Below, in pieces: positions 1 to 12,900 of a DNA stretch of 64,000 nucleotides. The notes beneath the pieces were generated by a model. The model saw only the letters and a program-made list of their open reading frames with translations. It was not told the origin of the DNA and ran no database searches. This DNA is from Eremophila alpestris peregrina (taxonomy: Eukaryota > Chordata > Aves > Passeriformes > Alaudidae): assembly GCA_009792885.1 (NCBI GenBank), contig WMCF01000170.1:273957-337956 (forward strand), written 5' to 3'. The position numbers and the translations under genes are program-made. Positions within the stretch are counted from its first letter, which is position 1, and each line of letters starts with the position of its first letter.

Positions 1-922
1 CTGCTTCCCTTTGCCCACAGAGAAACTTAGGAACCAAACACTAAATGCCTTTAACATCCCACTAAGTGTTTTTAAATACACAAAGGTCTATTACAATATG
101 ATCCAGTCTTCTTTTAGGAATAGTAACTCTCAGGGTGTCCTGGCTTTTATTTGTAGATTGGAAAAAGGCACCAATAAATTTTTTTTGTTCTCCTAAACAA
201 TAAACTGGTTCACATGCATGGAATATTGTCTTTTAATCTCCAAATCAGCCTGAAATGGAAGGTAATTATTTATTGCATTAGTTCTGTATACTGGGATGTA
301 TTTAATTAAAGCTGCACAGGCAGTGCCATGTTTATAGCCTGAATTTAAGAGGATTTTCCCTGATTTCAGACAGGTCCATGATATCTGTTTAACACAGAAT
401 TAGTGGTTGGGTTTTTCAGTCTGTCTCTCTGGATCCTCCCAATATTAACCACATCCTATTAAATGTCCTGGAGCAGGTATACACCTTGAAGACTAGCCAG
501 GGAACATAATTCCAGAAACACTCATTGCTGGCTTTTAATTTAAGGCTTCATTTTTGTTGTTTTTGCTTGCCTGGTGCTGTGTCTGGGCTGCTGCATTTGA
601 GTGCCCCAGTGTGCAGGGGGCTGTGGGCTCCTGGGGCAGGGCTCCAGCAGCTGCCCCTGGCTTTGCTGCTGCTGCTGCATTCCTGTTCAGGCTGTTTCAT
701 CTGTGCCCCATCTCCCAGAGTCAGGAGTGGATGACATAGGCTTTCTTCAGGGATATCTGTGCAGCTGGAAAGTGGGATGACAGAGCTTTAAAATCTGATG
801 GGCATTCAAAGGCATTGGCAGTGTTCTGTGCTACAATAATTATTAGACTTTCTTGTTTAATGACTGAAAACGGCAGGCTTGCATACAACCTCAGATTTTA
901 AGATTGTGTTTCTTTTTTCCAG
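1..922 (+). other. POLD3: POLD3 intron upstream of the first visible exon
   Basis: No earlier POLD3 exon can be recognised here, so the stretch is read as intron. It ends in the polypyrimidine tract TTTCTTTTTTCCAG directly before the exon at 923. No repeat family was recognised. Confidence 0.7.
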
Positions 923-962
923 TGCCACAAGGTTGCAGTAGTGAGGGAGGATAAACTGGAAG
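923..962 (+). CDS. POLD3: POLD3 coding exon (CHKVAVVREDKLE)
   Basis: A 40-base exon between TTTTTTCCAG and GTAAGT. It encodes CHKVAVVREDKLE and ends in phase 1. This is the end of the N-terminal winged-helix region that contacts POLD2. By comparison with the 12-exon human gene it is probably exon 4. Confidence 0.93.
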
Positions 963-3900
963 GTAAGTAGACCAGGAAAGCTGTGTGGCTTTAACTTTTT
1001 TCTTTGAAAGAACTGCAAAATGAGCAAAGCTCAGAACTTGCCATCTGCATATAAGTGCCCAGCCAGGCTCTTGGGGTCAGGTGTATACTTCTTGTACCAA
1101 CTGTTTCTCAGAATTTGGAGTATCTGAGCCAACAGCTGAATACCTCCAGGCTTGTCATTTGAGTCTGATTTTTTTTTTTATTCTGAACGTTTTGTCAGTG
1201 ATTCTTTTTCACCTCCCTGCCACTGACAGCAGAGAGACAATATGCCAGGAGTGTCTCAGAACAATTGAGAGCCTTCAGACTGCCAAGAATGCTGAAATTG
1301 GAAATTCTGGTTATTGGTTCAATGCAATTGCAGCCTTTGTTCCCAGTCCCATGGGGGTTAAAATGTTCTCATGGGAGATTTACCTCACTTTTGTGAGTAA
1401 AAGGTGAAAAAACGCCCATTGCAACACTGCTCTGTACACTGTGTGTTGTCTGACCATCCTCCCAGCTCTGGTCCTGCTGATGAAATCTTACCCACACAAC
1501 TGAAACACAACTTCAAGGCTCTTCATCACTTTCAAATAACATCTTTGGCTCTTGAGAACACACTGTGTTATTTGTGACCTTAAGCATCTGTGCTAATGAC
1601 CTCACTTTGTTTGAAAGACTTGCGTTATTGGAAATGTGAAGTGGATTTCTAGCTCAGGCTGTTTTCCTCGGGGTAGGAGATTGTCAGGCAGTGCAGCTAC
1701 TCTGTGTCATGCTTGTTGAATTATGTGTGCTGCGTAACACTGTTTTGCTGTGGAGGAAAGGGTTGCTCATGGTTTTTGTATTGGAAGGCAGGCCAAAGGT
1801 ATGGCTTATATTTGGAAGAGGCTGAGATTTTTTTATTGGAGTAGGGCTGCATAGACTAGGACTGGCCCCAAGAAATTATTACTGTGTGTATTTTTACAGT
1901 GCCTAGAAGCTCAGCTTCAGACCAGGACTCTGTGGAAAGAACAATATAAGCAATGAACAAAGAATTCCTAAAAACCAACCCTTGTCCCAAGGGGGTTGCA
2001 GTCTAAATAGCATAAAAGAGATTAAGTTTTGATTCCAGCAGACTGATGGGGATGACACTGTGGTGCTGGACACAGCCCCAGTGGCAGAGTGCAGTTCCCT
2101 CAGGGCAGAGCAGTGACCAGCTACCTTATGCCCTAGCTTTAGGTACTCACCCAGATATTCTGAATCCCAAACACTGGATGTTTTGAAGGTGTAAGTCAGT
2201 TCGGCAAGAACCAAGTGTGTAGTGGAAAATGTGACAGGCTTGTGGAGTTTGTTCCCTTGAACTCTTCGTTAGTGGGTGTGGGGAGAAGGTGTGGCTGGAC
2301 CTTGTTATGTACATATATATTCAAGTTGTGCTGTCAAGTAGTCTGTCAGTCTTTCTGCATCCTAAAGGCTGAGCTAACAGAGGGCTTTTTTTCTTTTCTT
2401 CCCCAGCAACGAAGTCCAAGCTGTCCACACTTGCCAGTGTGCACGTGTACAGCATTCAGAAGGCCCTGCTCAAGGACAGCTCCCCCCTGTACAACACCGA
2501 CTATGACATCGTCAAAGCAAACCTGCAGCACTGCAGCAAGTGAGTCCTGCCTCCCTTCTGCTCCTGAAGCACTTCCAGACTGTGTTGCACCTCAGGGCTT
2601 ACTAGATAGGCCTGGATTTTTAGAAAGCTAGGAGAAGATATCCTCAAAGTCCTGCCAGACCGGTGCCCAGAGAGCGCATTGTGTGATTGTTTTATAAACT
2701 GAGTTCACAGTTGGTTCACTTGGTCCTTACTGACAGGGAGACTGTTGTAGTACCTTGCTTGTCTGATGGCTGGAAACAGTCCTCTCTTCTCCAGGCCACA
2801 CTTAATCATGACCATTTAAATCCAGTTCTCAGCCACACAGGAAGAGAAAATCGAAACAGGCTGATAAAACATGAATTATGTGCTCAGCAAAGCATTTACA
2901 GGAGTTTGCTTTCTATTCTGTGAAACTGTGTTTTCATCTTTGGATTCATCCATCTCTCTGAAGGTGTATCACAGGAACTCCTTCTCCAGGAGTTGGGCTT
3001 TGATCTGTGTGGGTTCATTCCAGCTCAGAGTAGGCTGTGATCTCTGAGATGTAGGAGGGGCACACAGAACAGTCCAGGTGTCACAGAACAGCACAAGTGT
3101 CCTCTTTGGTGAAACTGGCGAAGAACTGAGAGGGACTGCAGTCTCCAGGAGTCACTGTCTCCCTCCTGAGCAGCTGCAGCTTTGCAGTTGTATGTTGTTC
3201 CCACCACGACAGCCTCAGCTTGAAGTCATGGGGATGCACAGTGCCATGACCAATCTGGTTAAAGGGGGATTCCTGAAGGGTGTGTCATAGGAAGAGTATA
3301 GAATTTGAAAGGAGGAGCATGTTTGTATCCAAGGTGTTGACAAGAGAGTGGCAGAGAAAATAGAAGCTGTGTGTTTGGGGCATGAGTGTCCATGGCCTAG
3401 GAAGGTGCTGAATAACCCCACCTCAGTGGAGCCAGGTGCTCTTGGGTGTGGCTGCAATTGCCTTATTCCACTCTTCCCTCTTAGGCACCCCAGCATGGTG
3501 ATACTCGTGCCTTAGGGATACTTGTATCCTTTGGGATTTAAACATCCAGAAGATTTGGATAATCCAGGTTCTGAAACAGCTCTCTGAAGCCTGTGTGTAC
3601 ATGCAGCTTTAAACCAGGATTTCCCAAACAAAATAAGAAAAATTGCGCCTTATTCATTTGTGACCTGGCTGAAGTAAATACAAATTGATCACATTCCCTC
3701 TCTCTTGCCAACTGCATTGGTTGTCTTTGACACTTGGGAATGATTCCTGCAGGACCTGTGAAGTTTGTAGCAAACAGAACCTCCCTGTCTATCCAGATAT
3801 TTCACAGCTCTGGGAAAAAGATCTTTGTTTTCTTCTATGTTTCTCCAGGACGTGCTTTGCTGTGAAGACAGCGGAGGTGCTTATATGTACTAACAAGTAC

Positions 3901-6900
3901 CAATATCTGGGTTTAATGCCCGTTGGCATTGCCAGCTTTCCAAACAGAAGCAGCTCCTTGTTAGCAGAGCACAGTCTAAGTATTGTCTGTTTTTTTCAGT
4001 GATTATTTAGTGAGTTTTGGGTCAAGCCCATAAAGGTATGGTCACACAGCTCATCAAGGCAAGCTGAGCTCTGCTGCACAGTCAACATAACTATTGACAG
4101 TATCATTTGTGACAGTATTATATATTGGAGGGTTGGTGGTGTTTAAGAGTAGGAGCTCAAGCTGCCCTGAGAGCTGTGTTAACCATGTTAAAAACAGATT
4201 GCAAGTATGAAGGAGAGTAGGATTATTTTTCTTCAATGTCTGTTTTCCTTCCTTTAAAGGTTTGAATGTCAAGAGGTTGCTGCTGCAGGCTCAGAATGCT
4301 ATGGACATGGTGTTGTTTTGTTAATACAGATCCTGATGGGAGTAGAAGTGGACTGTGCACATGAGCGGCCAATGCTGAGGCACAGAAATGAACTGGCAGA
4401 AGGCTGCTCTATTTCTTAGGCAAATAGAAATATGCTGTGTAATTCAGTGGACTGGGAGGCGTGAGTCTGGGCTCTTTTGTGGCATTTCTCTGGGAAATCT
4501 GGAAAGCCTCGCCTGTGATTTGCACAGTGGGGAGCAGAGTTCAGCTATTTTTGGGAAGTGCTATTCCTGACTGTCAGTGAGTTGTGCTGTAACTGTGAGC
4601 ATGTCATGTAGCTCTTGTGTCTCCGTATCCCCAAACAATCAAGCTTCAGACCATCAGCAGCCAAGCTGCTTCTCCATCTCAGGGATTACGTGGAAATGAC
4701 TTTGTATAGTTAAACCAGAATGTCATGGATTTCTTCTGAGCCGTTTCACTTGTTCAGTTTCAGCTGGGATTTGCTTACTTGGCCGAGTGCGGCTGCTTGT
4801 TGCAGCAGCTGTGGACTTTGTCAGAGCAACAGAAAGCTGCAAAGGTTTTAGATCCTCACACAGCCATACAACTTCTGCCATGGGTTTCAGAGAGCATAAC
4901 CTGTTTAGGAATGAAATGCAGCCTGCTCCCTGTCCAGCTTGGGTGTGGAGAAGGCCTTTTCCCCCCAGGAAAGCTGCACAGCTCGTTTAACACGTGAATG
5001 CTGTGGCTCTTGCTGACAGGTTCAGCTGATCTTTTCATCAGGGCTCTCTTGCTCTGTGCCAGCCTTTCTTTCCTGTCCACGCTGAGACTGAATTGCTGCT
5101 TTTTCCATAACAGGAGAAGACAGGCCCAGAGGGGCCGTGTTGCTGCAGGAGGCGGGAAGGCAGGGTGAGCCCTGCAGAGCCGAGGGGCTAATGGGATTTC
5201 TCCTCACCCCGCAGGTTCAGTGCCATCCACTGTGCTGCCGCCGTGCCCCGGGCGCCACCCGAGGCTCCCCGTGCTCCCGCCCAGAGCCCCCCACGGCACG
5301 GGGACCCTAGCGCTGCCGCCCTGCCCAATGGCCACGGGCCCCCGGCCCCCAAACCACCCCCGCAGCAGCACAGGGGCATCATGGGCATGTTTGCAGCCAA
5401 AGCAGCCTCCAAGCCCCAGGACACGGCCAAGGACGCTAAAGCAGAGGCCAAGGAGGCCCCAGGTGTAAGTTACCTCAGACCCCCTGCGCTCGTGGCTTTA
5501 ATGATCGCTCGCACACCGCCTCAGTGACCTCAGCCACCCCTGCACTGCTCCTCCTGTCAGGCCCATGTCCCACTGGGAGTGCTCAGTGACCTTTGTAAGT
5601 GTGTGACTGTGTGCGGTCAGCCTCATGCCACACTCTTGATCTCCCCACAGAAGTGTGTTTGCCATGACTGTGGCATTCCCCAAGAGCCGGATCTCCAGTG
5701 ATGTAAACCAGCATAGCTGCCCTATGGAGACACTTGTTCCCTTGCCTCCAGCTATCCCAATATACACACCAGCTGAGGAGCTTGCTCTCTCCATTGTGCT
5801 TAAAAGGATTTGTTTTGAGCAATAAGTGAAATGTGAGAAGCCCAGGTCTTAAAAGTACCAAGGTGTTTAAACTTGGTTGGTGAGGCAAGTTTCAGAGCTT
5901 GACCTGTGCAAGACTAAATTGTTCATCTTCTGGACTGCTGTTTTACCAGGGCAGGATTATGTTTTCATTTTAATTAGTATAATTGTTTTTAAAGCAGTGT
6001 GCCCAGAAAAATGGGTGTTAAAATGGTAACACTCCCTGCAGATGGTTTGGCCTTTTTATAACAGCCGAGTATGTTTCGGTTCCTTTTTCTGATTGTCATA
6101 GGGAGTTTAGAACTGGTGAAGTCTGCATGTTTTGGCAACTTTAGTGTCTGGTTGCCTTTTATTTGCATGAAAATAAGTTGCATTAGGAGGCTGTACTTGC
6201 TTTGGTGGTGTGGGGGTGTGTGTGATTTCTCACTTTGGTGGGTGCAGCAGAGCAGTGATACTTCCTTGCAAGCAGCCTCAGTGCCACAGGATAAATCCTT
6301 CCTGGTTGGGCCAGTCCCTGTTCTTTCCTCTGTCAGCTGCTGTGAATTGAGGCACTGATGGTTTGCAAAAAGAGCAGTTCTTTGCTGGGAGTTGACCCTG
6401 TTCCCAAGCACTTATTCCAGTAATGCTGTCAGCCATCAGATGGGAATGTGCCCCAAGTCAGATCTGTAGGCCTGGCTCAGGAGTCTTTAGTAACTTACTC
6501 TGGCCCCTTTGGTGCACGTAGTGCCTAGTGAATATATTAAAATTCTCCAAAACAGAGAATTTGCTAAATCTGCTAAAATCTAAGGCAGAGGGAACTAAAA
6601 CTGTGTATTATTTTGCTTGTCCAGAGGCAATGCTGTGAATCTTGAGGGCTGGGAGCAATTCCTGTGCTTATTCCTCTCTTTGTTTCCAGGTGTCTGCAGC
6701 AAGCAGCAAGCCACCAACAAAGAACAACATCATGAACAACTTCTTTGGAAAAGCTGCTATGAGTAAGTGCTTTTCTGTTTTTAGAGGCCACCATGGTCAG
6801 GGAACAGCCTGTTGTAGTTAAACAAACAAACAAACAAACATACAAATGAAAAAAACCCCAAACCTGAGTATTATTTGAAGTGTTTTTTTTATTATATTTC

Positions 6901-9900
6901 ATTTAAGCTGGGTAGAAATGAAAAAATATTCAGTAGAATCAAATGTTTTGATTCTAGAGTTGTGATGGGAGGCATACAGAAAGGAGCAGAACTCTTCCTC
7001 CCCATCCCCACTCTACCAAACTCATGGGATTTTCTTTAAATCCCCTCTTTTCTAATAGTTTTCTATAGTTCCTTCTGCTCTTTTGCACTCAGAGGGGTTA
7101 ATGTTTTTGCACACAGCTTTTAAAGCAAAAAATTTAGGAGTTTTCAGTGGAATTTTTCAGACAAAAAGCTTGCTGGAGGGAGATCAATTAAAATGACATG
7201 TTTTAGCAGACTAACCCAGGAAGGATTTTCAGTGCAGAAGAAATCTGATTTAAAGTGAGTTCTCCTGGCTGGAAGATCAGCTCTTGGTGAGATGTTTGCC
7301 AAAACCTGCGTTGCAGGGCATGTTAATGGTGCATGCTTTTCACCACACAGCACTGAGGAGCCCATTGTTAGTTTTAGGGTTAATTTCTTTCCTAAAAATT
7401 GAAGGACTAATAAATGGAGAATAAAAATGAAGAGTGGCCTTTCTCTTTGAGCAGAGGTTTTGGACTAGGTCGCCTCTGCAGTCCCTTCTGAATTATCCAG
7501 GTCTAAAGAAACTATGCTGAAGCTTTTGAATGTTGGAATATTGGAAAAGGACTGTGGGACCTTCTTCAAAGGTTCCCTCATAACAGTGAGTACAAGAGGC
7601 TCCAAAGAGGAATTTTGTGACAGAGTAAACAGCAGAATTCACTTTCTAACAGACATCTGTCAGAGTTTGCAGGGGACAGTTCCAGCACTGGGCAGACAAA
7701 GCACAGCCCTGCTGGGACTCTTTGAGTCCCTGTTTTGGTGAGACTGAGGGAGCTGAGGACACTCTCAGCCTGAGGACAGTCACTACAATTAACTGGGGTG
7801 AATTCTAAAGGTCTGAGAAGAGCCCTAGACCAGAGCTCATGTGTTGAAAACCCAAAGTGGCGTGGTGAGGGTGACCCAGTGGCGATGGGGAAGGATTTGT
7901 GGATGCATTTCTGTAATTTCCAAGGGGGTTCCCTTCTCTGCTGAGTCCTGTTGGGGAGCACATTGAGGAAACTCGTGAGGCGGCTGTGGAGAAGGAGCAA
8001 ACTGAGCAGAACTGGAAATGATTATGTGTGTGCAAGAGAGGGTAGGATTCCAGGAGGAAGATTTATTCCTTACTTGCATGTCTCTCCTGGCTTCAAAGGT
8101 TCCACCACTGCCAGAAAGTCCTGAGTTAACAACAGTGAGGTCCTTGGGCTTTCTGCTGCTGATTATAAATAAGAGAGCTGTTGTTCCAGTGCTGTTTGCC
8201 CCTGCCCAGGGAAGCAGCCAGCCTGTTTTCCCAACACTTGCAGAAAGGAGTGCTCCCAGCAGCTTCTGACCCCACTGGTGATCTCCTGCCACTGCCCCCC
8301 AGTCCTCTTCCACAGAGTTTTAACTGCTTCAGCACTCATGGCTTGACATCAGGAACAGCAGAACCATGGAAAATCTTCTAGAAATTTAAGCATGCCCTTC
8401 TTTTTCCCATGTCTGATAGAGCTTGGTCAATCTAGATCCCTAAATACATGATGGGTAGTATTGTGTGTATTCTTGATGCACAGAGCTATGGCCAGCTGCT
8501 TTGTGAGTTGTCATTCAAACTGAATGCCCAGTGTTTGTTCTCTTTGAATGGTGTATTCATAGATAAACTCAAAGCCAACTCTGTGCCTGAGCAGCCAAAG
8601 GAGGAGAAAGAAGTAGTGAAGCCTTCAGTTGCTGTAGCAGAACCAGAGTCATCTCCTAATGCTGTAGCAGAGAAACCTGGGAAGAAACTAGAGTCTGCTA
8701 GAATTCAGCAGAACGACAAGAAAAGGTGGGTTGTGTCTTCCAGGGTCCTTGTGAGCCTGCTTGGGGACAGCCTGCAGGCAGCTGCCTGGTCATACAGTGC
8801 TGGCTCCCTTCCTATTTCCATCTACTAAGTTGTGTTAAACCTGACTAAAATGAACTCTCAGGGTTTTTTCTTGGTGTTCCTTTTCCATTTGCTGCTGTAG
8901 GTGCCTCAGGGCCGTTGGTGCCATTGCACAGGGAAGGGACAGGGCCCAGGCTGTCCTCAGTGGGAGAGGATGGCTCTCCATGAGCCAACCTCCCACTGTG
9001 AGCAGCCCTGGGAGAGACCCTGCAGGAAGTGTGGGGAGGGCTGGCAGCAGCACCTGTCCTGCAGGGAAGGTGGGATATTCCCAGGCTTGTATGTACACAG
9101 CTTGCAGCACAAAGTTGTGCTTGTTGATCTCCATAGCTCATGTAGGGCTGCTTTCAATGCCACTGGTTTACTTTGGGCTGAGGCTCCAAGTTAATTTTAA
9201 GTTCAGCCCTTTGTGTTTAATCCAACCCAAACTGACAGAGACAAAGAATCACTACAGTCTGATGGCTCTCTGGTGGCCTATGAGTAATTAATTGGTGGTC
9301 TCAGTCCATTTCTAACTGGAGAGGTAAGCACACCACCCAGCCCACCATCACAGCTAGCACTAACTGCTTGTCTTATTGATAGTCTTGTCCAAGAAGCCAA
9401 GGGCCTGGAGCTGTTGGCAGCCTGGAGCTGGGAAGGCCACTTGGGCTGTCCCAGCTCTTTGAGGATACATGGGCCTTTAGCCTCCAGGCTTGTTGGTCTG
9501 ACACGTCTCGCCAACATGAAAAAGAAAGAAGCTATTTTATTTTTCCAGTAGTCTTTAAAAATGGCTCCAGGATTCTGAGACACTACCTCATAGTCAGTCA
9601 GTGGCAAGCAGTCTGTCAAAAGAGCTGAGTGATGCTTTCGGGGACACTGGGAGCCTGAGCTGAAGACACAAGATTAGAAATATGCTCTTGCCAGGCTGCT
9701 GTGGCCAAGTGAGGTGAGGTACTGGGCTGAACTGCAGAGGGGCTAAAGAAATTCTCCTTGTTCTGGAGAACTGGAGATGGGGAAGGATGAGAGGCCTGGA
9801 AAGGCTCGCGCACCTATGCCTGGTTGCGTACAGTTCTGAGGATGGGATGCTCATGTTTTTAAGAGGCATTTGATTTCCTTCCATGGGGAATGTGCTCATC

Positions 9901-12900
9901 CCAATGCAGGTGATGCTTTCATGCACACATGGGAGATGATGGGGGCTCATTCCCTTTTTTCCTTTGACTTTTTGTGGCAGTAAAATGAAGAGAGCAGATA
10001 GATCAGATGACGAGGAAGAAAGAGACCCCGAAAACGTCAAGAAAAAGAGGAAGCGAATAAAACAACTTCAATCTGACAGCAGTGATGAGGAAGGTAAAAA
10101 GATCTGTAAACAATCCGGCATGTAGGGCAGGGGCCTGATTTCCAAAACATTGCTCTCCAAATCTATTGGTCAGTGATTGAGGAAATAATTTAAAGGACTG
10201 AAGACCGTGGAAATGGCTGTAGCCTGAGCTTTCTGTTTATCTTTGTGCTGTAAGCACTTGGGCATAGAGCTGTAGCCTGAGCTTTCTGTTTATCTTTGTG
10301 CTGTAAGCACTTGGACATAGAGTTGAGATGTCTCAAAACAAAGATTCAGTCTTTGTTTTAGCTTAGCTCAGATCTGGCTGTCTCCTCACCAAGTGTGCTG
10401 CCAGTGGCACTGACGTGGGAAGGAGGTTCCCAAATCTCTTGAGAAAGATAGCGCACCTTCCAGAGCTGTGGGGCTTCCAGAACCAGTTAATGTGGGGAGG
10501 AAACACTCACACGTGGCCTCCCTCTCCTCACAGGGTCATTTTTAGTATCTTTGTTCTGTCTGTTCATAGAAAGGGTTTGGAAGCCAGTGTTGGAAGCAAG
10601 GCATCCAAGAAGAGAGAGCTAATAGGGAAGTTGGAGGCAAAGCAGCTGAGCCATATCCGATGCGACTCTGCGTCTCCTCGGTGCCTGTGACAGGAGTGGG
10701 GTGCCCAGAACTTTGCAAGATTTGGGCTTCTAATGAGGAACAGCAGGGCTGGATCCCAAAAAATTTGGATAATTGAAGTGACAAATGCCATTCAATATAG
10801 ATAACTGGAAAATAAATTGGAATTGAGCTTGGGAGTATGTGCTAAATGAACAGTCATCCAGCAAGCTGCTCAGGAAAGGAACTTGGGGATCCTTTAGGGA
10901 CAAGTAATTGAAACCACCAGTTTGGTGTAGAGCTCCAGTGAAAGAAGGTGAAACAGGAGATAGGGTGTATTGGTGAGGAGGTGGAGTCCCTCAGGGGAGC
11001 CAGAGCTAATTCCTCATTTAGTGTGGCTGCCACATGGGCAACAGCCAGGGCATCAAGGAAATCTGCAGTGCCAGGGAGAGGTGGCTGCTGTTGGTACCTT
11101 TGCAGTATCCGTGCCTCCTTTAGGTCCGTTTGCATAGTTTCCCTGCTGCCCACATAATTTCAAATTATCTGTGTCATGGGATATGTATCACTTCTTAGAC
11201 TATTCCACGGGATGATAAATCTCTCAGGAAGCTGTTCTTCATGATCAGCCTTAATTCCATCACATTCCAGTGTGAAGCTCCTTGTTTTGCTATAAAATAC
11301 ATATATACATGTATGCCCACACTTTTTGGTATTTATTTCTTTAAATGTTTGTCTTTCCATTTCCTCATCAGTCCCCTACTGACAAACTGAGTTGTTTAGC
11401 TCTGAGGAGGGAATTTTGAAATCAGCCCATCCTTGCTTGGCTGGAATCTCTCATCTCATCCACATCCTGGGAGTGAGATCAGGCAGGAGTTTAGGATATT
11501 GGAACTCTCTGTCTCCTATGGGATCCCTGTGTGACCTCAGCACATGTTTAACCATTAATGCTTTTGAATGGGATGCCTCCTGGTTTTGTTTATTCCAAGG
11601 TTCATATTCTCTTTAGTGACCAGGGATAGAAACCTAAGGGAGTGGCTGGAGCTCTGTCAGGGCAGGTTTAGGTTGGATATTAGGGAAAAGTTCTTCCCCA
11701 AGAGGGTAGTCAGGCACTGGGGAGGTTTTTTGTCACTGCTGTTGCTGTTCCTGCATCAGAACCCTCTTTGTTCTTAGTTTCTTTGTGTTGTGCATTAGCA
11801 TTGTAAATTTATGCACATTACAGCACATGTATACAAATTTGGATTTCCCTCAGTTTGCCCTTTCAAAAGAGAAAATGAGAATTGAGAGAACTCAGCCCTT
11901 TGGTCCTGCTGCTTGCCCTTCTAAATCCAACCAGGTGAAAGAAGATAGATTTGAATTGTTTGGAATATTTTTTGGAATATTTCTAATGAGTCCCAACTGG
12001 TAATGTTATATTCTGTATTGAAATAGAAGTCTGTGAGTTGGATGAGAAAAAATGATTTAAAATATATATATATATATATATATATATACAGCAGCTGGAC
12101 TTCAGGAGCATCTGTCCTTTGAAAGGTTGGAAACAGCTTTCTCCAGAGAGCAGGAGCAACTTGAATCAACAGCATCAGTGAGCAGAATGGGGCTTGGACT
12201 GACAGGCACACTTAGCAAAGTTTTGTGGGTGTGAAACTCAGCCTGCATAGCTGATGTGAAGGCTTATGGGCAATTCTGTGTCAGGCCAGGTCTTCTGCCT
12301 AGTTCTATATTAGTCTGTTCCTGAGGTACTAAAAGTAGCCCTAAATAAGCTCTCCTTACACCAGCATCAGCACATTGTACCCTGCTGGAAATGCAGAGAG
12401 GGCATAAGGCACAATCCTCTCCATTTAAATGATTTTTCATTAAAAAGTTATATTGGTATGAGGGCTCCTTAGTCACTGCGGGTTGTTTTGCCTCCAGTGC
12501 CAGGATAAACTCCACAAATGTGCCCACAGAGGGCAGGAGGTTTGGCAGCTTCAGCTGTACCAACGCAGGCAGCGTTTCGCTGTGTTAACAAGTGTTTTAC
12601 AGCCACTTTGGAGGGTGATTTCAGTGGCACTGTGACCTACAAACTCCATGGGTTTTGGAGAGCCACAGCAGAAGCACTAAAGCTTCTCACAGTTTTTCCA
12701 GGCAGGGTCAGAGCAAACCGAACAAAGCCAGGATTTTAATCTTTGGTTCATCCAGTTGCCCAACTTGTATCCATTTCATGCAGCTGTTGCTGTTGAGCAA
12801 ACTGTGGGCAGCAACTAGTGGTTGACTCAGGAGTTATCACATGTCAGAGGGCTGTGTTGGCTAGAAGAAGATAAAAAAGTAATAAAAGAGCTTGATAGTA

